DNA of 8,662 nucleotides from an uncultured Campylobacter sp. GTDB lineage: Bacteria > Campylobacterota > Campylobacteria > Campylobacterales > Campylobacteraceae. Below the pieces are notes generated by a model. It was not told where the DNA came from. It was given only the letters and a program-made list of their open reading frames with translations, and made no database searches. Of this stretch, positions 6,019 to 8,662 are shown piece by piece (within the stretch, counting starts at the first letter, position 1; every line of letters starts with the position of its first letter). The translations under genes were made by a program, and so were the position numbers. The DNA is taken from positions 1 through 8,662 of the forward strand of contig NZ_CAJPMA010000073.1 in the NCBI RefSeq assembly GCF_905371695.1, given 5' to 3'.

Positions 6019-6473
6019 AACGCGCGGCGGGCGTTTTAGCGCTATTTGCCTATGAGATAGCGACGGCTCGCTTCGGCTATTTGCCGCCGCTACTGGGCGC
6101 AATATTCGTCTACTTAATCTCTTCGTATTTGCGTTTTCAAAAAAGCTACGAGCGGCCGAAAACAGACTGGTACGTCGCGTGGGCGGCGATGATTTTTACG
6201 GAGCAAATTCACGGATTTTATCTGTTTTCCAGCGCGATTGCGTTTTTACTATTTTATTATTTCGTAGCCGACAAACTTTGCGTCAGCGTAAAATCGCGCG
6301 GACTTTTGATCCTTATTTACGTCTGCGGCGCGTACGCCTGCACGCTCGGGGTAAACAATCTAATGGCATACGTAAAAAACGACGAAATTTTAGGCGTCGG
6401 CGCGGAGTACGCCCTATATATTTTATTAGAAGCCGCGATTATGAGCCTGTTTTTTAAAGGGCGCCTTCGATGA
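5967..6473 (+). CDS. Small multi-pass membrane protein, MreD-sized, function unknown
   Basis: I do not recognise a defined family. The product is up to 168 residues and largely hydrophobic. Likely membrane segments lie near 20-36, 39-56, 69-84, 86-102, 111-129 and 146-163, with a basic N-terminus (RNRSNLRPIKRA) and a KGRLR end suggesting cytoplasmic termini. Length, number of segments and its place directly before the PBP2 gene resemble MreD, the rod-complex membrane protein, and C. jejuni has an unnamed membrane protein in the same place, as I recall. That role is inference only. Two starts are possible: ATG 5967 (preceded by GGGCGGA at 5951-5957, with an in-frame stop at 5964-5966) and ATG 5985. 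Either overlaps the GNAT gene in another frame, by 52 or 34 bases. The stop overlaps mrdA as ATGA. Confidence 0.8.
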   Translation: MQAFSRMQRNRSNLRPIKRAAGVLALFAYEIATARFGYLPPLLGAIFVYLISSYLRFQKSYERPKTDWYVAWAAMIFTEQIHGFYLFSSAIAFLLFYYFVADKLCVSVKSRGLLILIYVCGAYACTLGVNNLMAYVKNDEILGVGAEYALYILLEAAIMSLFFKGRLR

Positions 6474-8290
6474 GGATGCGCATCGTATTCGCCGTTATCG
6501 GGCTTTTTTGGATTATACTTTTAGGAAGGGTGTATCATCTAAGCGTAAATTCAAACGAATACTACGAGCAAATAGCCGAGCAAAATGCCGTAAAAACGCA
6601 ATATATCCCGCCCGTGCGAGGTATCGTCTCAGACGTCAAAGATCGCCCGCTAGCGATAAATATTTTAGGTTTTTCGGTAGCCGTTAAGCCTCATCTTACC
6701 GCCAAGCAAGAAATTTTAGACGCCGAGTTAGAGGCGCTTGCCGCGCTATTTAGCGATTTAAACGTTACTAAATTAAAGCGAGAATACCTAAAAAACGACT
6801 CGCCCTATAATCAAGAATTTATCCCCGTCGCCGAATTTATCGATTACGATCAATTTTTACCGCATTACGTAAGCCTTACTTTGCGCGAAAATTTAAAGAT
6901 CGAGCCCGCCAGCAAACGCCGCTATCCTTACGGCGAGCTAGCTTCCCACGTTATCGGCTACGTCGGACGCGCCAATCAAAAAGATATCGACGCCGACCCG
7001 CTGGCTAAACTTACTAATTACGTCGGGCGAAGCGGGATAGAACGCTTTTATAACGAAATTTTACAAGGCGAGCAAGGCAGTAAAAAAATAAAGGTAAACG
7101 CGCTAAACCAAGAGATCGAGCAAATTAGCTACGAGCCGCCCAAAAGCCGAAATATCAAGCTCTCGCTCGATTTGGAGCTGCAAAAATTTCTGGCCGATAT
7201 TTTCGGAGACGACGCGGGAAGCGCGGTAGTAATGAGTTTAAAAGACGGCGCGATAGTAGCTGCGGGCAGCTTTCCGGAATACGATCTAAATCCGTTCGTT
7301 TCCGGCATCTCTCAGGCCGAGTGGGATAGACTCATAAAAGACGTCGATCACCCGTTTACCAATAAGCTCGTAAATGGGCTTTATCCGCCGGGATCCGTCG
7401 TTAAAATGGGTATGTCGCTAGCCTTTTTAGATAACGGCGTGGGGCAGGGCGAGGACGTGTTTTGCTCGGGCTCTTACGAGCTAGGAGGGCGGAAATTTCG
7501 CTGCTGGAACGCCTACGGACACGGAAGCGTAAATATGAACGCGGCGATCCGCGAGAGCTGCGACGATTATTTTTACAAAATGAGCCAGCGCGTTGGGATC
7601 GACGCGATCACGCCTATTTTAGAGCGCATCGGATTTGGCGTAAAAACGGGCGTGGACTTGCCTAACGAATTCGTAGGCACGCTGCCTAGCCGCGAGTGGA
7701 AAATGCGAAAATACGGCAAAGCGTGGTTTCAGGGCGAGACGCTCATTACCTCCATCGGGCAAGGGAATTTCCTAGTAACGCCGATGCAAGTGGCGCGTCA
7801 CACGGCGGGGCTCGCTACGGGACTAAACTATACGCCGCATTTTTTAAAAAGCGCGGGCGACGAGGACGCGGATTTTACCCCCAAAGACGATATGTATACT
7901 AAATTTGAAAAATCGCAGCTACCTGCGATCCGCCGCGCGATGTACGAGGTGGCGAACCACCCGCGAGGCACCGCGAATAAGCACTTCGTAAGCTCGCAGA
8001 TAAAAGTCGCCGCAAAAACGGGTACCGCGCAGGTCGTAGGTATCTCGCAAAGCGACAAAAAGCGCATGCGCGAGGAAGATATGGCGTATTTGCAGCGCTC
8101 GCACGCGTGGATGACGACTTACGCGCCGTTTGAAGATCCGCAGTTCGTAGTAACGGTAGTCATCGAACACGGCGGACACGGCGGTAGCGCGGCAGGTCCT
8201 AAAATTTCGCAAATTTATAATAAACTAATCGAAATGGGCTACATTACGCTTCCGGCGCCTAGCGAGAAGGCGCAAAAAGGTAAGAAATAG
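6470..8290 (+). CDS. mrdA: Penicillin-binding protein 2, elongation-specific transpeptidase
   Basis: This class B PBP cross-links peptidoglycan in the rod (elongasome) complex. Residues 4-22 form a membrane anchor. The PBP dimer region follows, with PPVRGIVSDVKDRPLA (47-62), RRYPYGELASHVIGYVGR (150-167) and GRSGIERFYNEILQG (186-200). The transpeptidase domain has SVVK at 309-312 (active Ser309), SCD at 363-365 (an SxD version usual in PBP2) and KTG at 516-518. IGQGNFLVTPMQVA (429-442) and a Gly/His-rich HGGHGGSAAGP near the end are also typical. SxD plus the short C-terminus separate it from FtsI. ATG at 6470 has AAAGGG at 6456-6461; a second ATG at 6476 is an alternative. Cys332, Cys345, His351 and Cys364 may form a zinc site. 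Campylobacter annotations often use the name pbpC. Confidence 0.95.
   Translation: MRMRIVFAVIGLFWIILLGRVYHLSVNSNEYYEQIAEQNAVKTQYIPPVRGIVSDVKDRPLAINILGFSVAVKPHLTAKQEILDAELEALAALFSDLNVTKLKREYLKNDSPYNQEFIPVAEFIDYDQFLPHYVSLTLRENLKIEPASKRRYPYGELASHVIGYVGRANQKDIDADPLAKLTNYVGRSGIERFYNEILQGEQGSKKIKVNALNQEIEQISYEPPKSRNIKLSLDLELQKFLADIFGDDAGSAVVMSLKDGAIVAAGSFPEYDLNPFVSGISQAEWDRLIKDVDHPFTNKLVNGLYPPGSVVKMGMSLAFLDNGVGQGEDVFCSGSYELGGRKFRCWNAYGHGSVNMNAAIRESCDDYFYKMSQRVGIDAITPILERIGFGVKTGVDLPNEFVGTLPSREWKMRKYGKAWFQGETLITSIGQGNFLVTPMQVARHTAGLATGLNYTPHFLKSAGDEDADFTPKDDMYTKFEKSQLPAIRRAMYEVANHPRGTANKHFVSSQIKVAAKTGTAQVVGISQSDKKRMREEDMAYLQRSHAWMTTYAPFEDPQFVVTVVIEHGGHGGSAAGPKISQIYNKLIEMGYITLPAPSEKAQKGKK
8255..8273 (+). 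other. Hairpin in the last codons of mrdA
   Basis: GCGCCT at 8255-8260 pairs perfectly with AGGCGC at 8268-8273 around a seven-base loop. It is followed by AAAAA rather than a T run, so it is not a standard intrinsic terminator for + strand transcription. It may arise by chance from codons for PAPSEKAQ. Confidence 0.3.
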
Positions 8291-8308
8291 CGTAAAATTT
8301 TGGCATCC

Positions 8309-8323
8309 GCGCCCGCAAGGCGC
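8309..8323 (+). terminator. Weak stem-loop after mrdA, possible terminator or leader structure
   Basis: GCGCC at 8309-8313 pairs with GGCGC at 8319-8323 across the loop CGCAA. The stem has only five base pairs and is followed by AAAGTTTAT, not an uninterrupted T run. Its position, just after the mrdA stop and before a new gene with a good ribosome site, is the main argument for a termination or attenuation role. Confidence 0.25.
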
Positions 8324-8329
8324 AAAGTT

Positions 8330-8335
8330 TATAAA
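8330..8335 (+). promoter_or_regulatory. Possible -10 element before the Sel1-like gene
   Basis: TATAAA at 8330-8335 lies in the only sizeable non-coding gap of the window, 21 bases before the ATG at 8357. No convincing -35 box is visible, which is normal for Campylobacter sigma-70 promoters, but the upstream flank is GC-rich rather than T-rich. A transcript from here would have a very short leader. This is a weak candidate. Confidence 0.25.
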
Positions 8336-8356
8336 AATTTAAAAGGAAATTTATCT

Positions 8357-8662
8357 ATGAAGCGTTTTATTTTTCTAGCGTTTTTTACGGTCTCGCTTTT
8401 TGGCGGCGAGTTAGCCGATCTGCGCGATGAGTGCAAGAAAGGAAACAAGGAGGTTTGCAAGAGTTTGTCAAACGCGATTAAAAATTTAGAACTTGCCTGC
8501 GAAAAAGGCGGAGCGCAAAACGCGATAGCGTGCGCGGGGCTTGGCTATTTTTACGAATCCGACAAAGAATTTACAAAAGCCGTCGCGCGCTACGAAAAGG
8601 CCTGCGAGCTAGGCGCGGATAGGGCTTGCGTGTATCTAGGGCTGCTTTATCAAAACGGACAA
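8357..8662 (+). CDS. Sel1-like repeat, cysteine-rich secreted protein (3' truncated by window)
   Basis: The first 102 codons are present and the frame is still open at the window edge. AAGGAA at 8343-8348 is a good ribosome site. Residues 1-16 form a signal peptide (MKRFIFLAFFTVSLFG), so the protein is periplasmic or secreted. The mature part has paired cysteines: Cys26/Cys34, Cys48/Cys59 and Cys83/Cys91. The last two sit in repeats spaced about 35 residues apart (LACEKGGAQNAIACAGLGYFY and KACELGADRACVYLGLLY, each split over adjacent residues). This is the pattern of Sel1-like/Hcp proteins of Helicobacter and Campylobacter, alpha-helical repeats closed by disulfides. Hcp proteins have been linked to penicillin binding, weak beta-lactamase activity or host interaction; which applies here cannot be told. 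It follows the PBP2 gene but seems to be a separate transcription unit. Confidence 0.85.
   Translation, partial: MKRFIFLAFFTVSLFGGELADLRDECKKGNKEVCKSLSNAIKNLELACEKGGAQNAIACAGLGYFYESDKEFTKAVARYEKACELGADRACVYLGLLYQNGQ

Noticed and set aside
6179..6457. Second + strand frame inside the membrane protein gene
   Set aside because: The Arg-rich product (such as RKKRRNFRRRRG) is an off-frame reading of the hydrophobic membrane gene, which has the better start, overlaps and composition.
7919..8212. Minus-strand open frames opposite the end of mrdA
   Set aside because: They mirror the KTG-containing transpeptidase region and are Arg/Cys-rich by reverse reading; there is no ribosome site or family resemblance.
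1..8662. Many AAATTT and GAAATTTTA words that look like a dispersed repeat
   Set aside because: They fall mostly at codon pairs such as Lys-Phe, Asn-Phe and Glu-Ile-Leu, and are a general feature of codon use in these Campylobacter, not a defined element.
1..8662. Possible mobile element, CRISPR array, tRNA or defence genes
   Set aside because: No transposase or integrase motifs, inverted-repeat ends, regular spacer repeats or tRNA-like cloverleaf were seen; nearly all bases are accounted for by housekeeping genes.

Overview
The window looks like chromosomal DNA of a Campylobacter (Campylobacterota), most likely one of the higher-GC oral or gut species such as the showae/rectus/curvus/gracilis group. 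The reasons are the gene order, the protein sequences, the many AAATTT/ATTTTA codon pairs, and a GC content that by eye is in the mid-40s percent. As I recall it, C. jejuni has the order GGDEF regulator (CbrR), tatD, transglycosylase, rlpA, kdsC, lptC, lptA, engB, small membrane protein, PBP2. This window has that order with hisB and a GNAT acetyltransferase added. The species assignment is inference.

All genes are on the + strand and packed tightly, so most of the window is probably one transcript. Positions 1-50 hold the last codons of a GGDEF-domain protein. tatD (47-838) overlaps it by GTGA. mltD (841-2058), a LysM lytic transglycosylase, and the lipoprotein rlpA (2045-2872, TTG start) follow. 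hisB (from 2895) and kdsC (to 3967) meet at a damaged-looking junction. Then come lptC (3958-4482), lptA (4458-4940), engB (4937-5563), a single-domain GNAT resembling N-acetylglutamate synthase (5560-6018), a hydrophobic MreD-sized protein (5967-6473) and the PBP2 gene mrdA (6470-8290). After a 66-base gap with hairpins and a possible promoter, a Sel1/Hcp-like cysteine-rich secreted protein starts at 8357 and runs off the end.

The operon joins three envelope jobs: peptidoglycan cleavage (MltD, RlpA), peptidoglycan synthesis for elongation (PBP2, perhaps with the membrane protein before it), and LPS supply (KdsC for Kdo, LptC and LptA for transport). Two amino-acid genes (hisB and the ArgA-like GNAT), a ribosome-assembly GTPase and a TatD nuclease are embedded in it. 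Initiation relies on overlaps and on non-ATG starts.

The most notable observation is at 3479-3482. The bases read ACGA where every other feature predicts ATGA. One T-to-C change would explain both a HisB with six extra C-terminal residues and a KdsC with no normal start codon. The second is a Cys/Cys/His/Cys cluster in PBP2 whose spacing resembles a zinc site reported in other PBP2 proteins. I see no mobile element, CRISPR array, RNA gene or defence system, and nothing that amounts to a new biological system.
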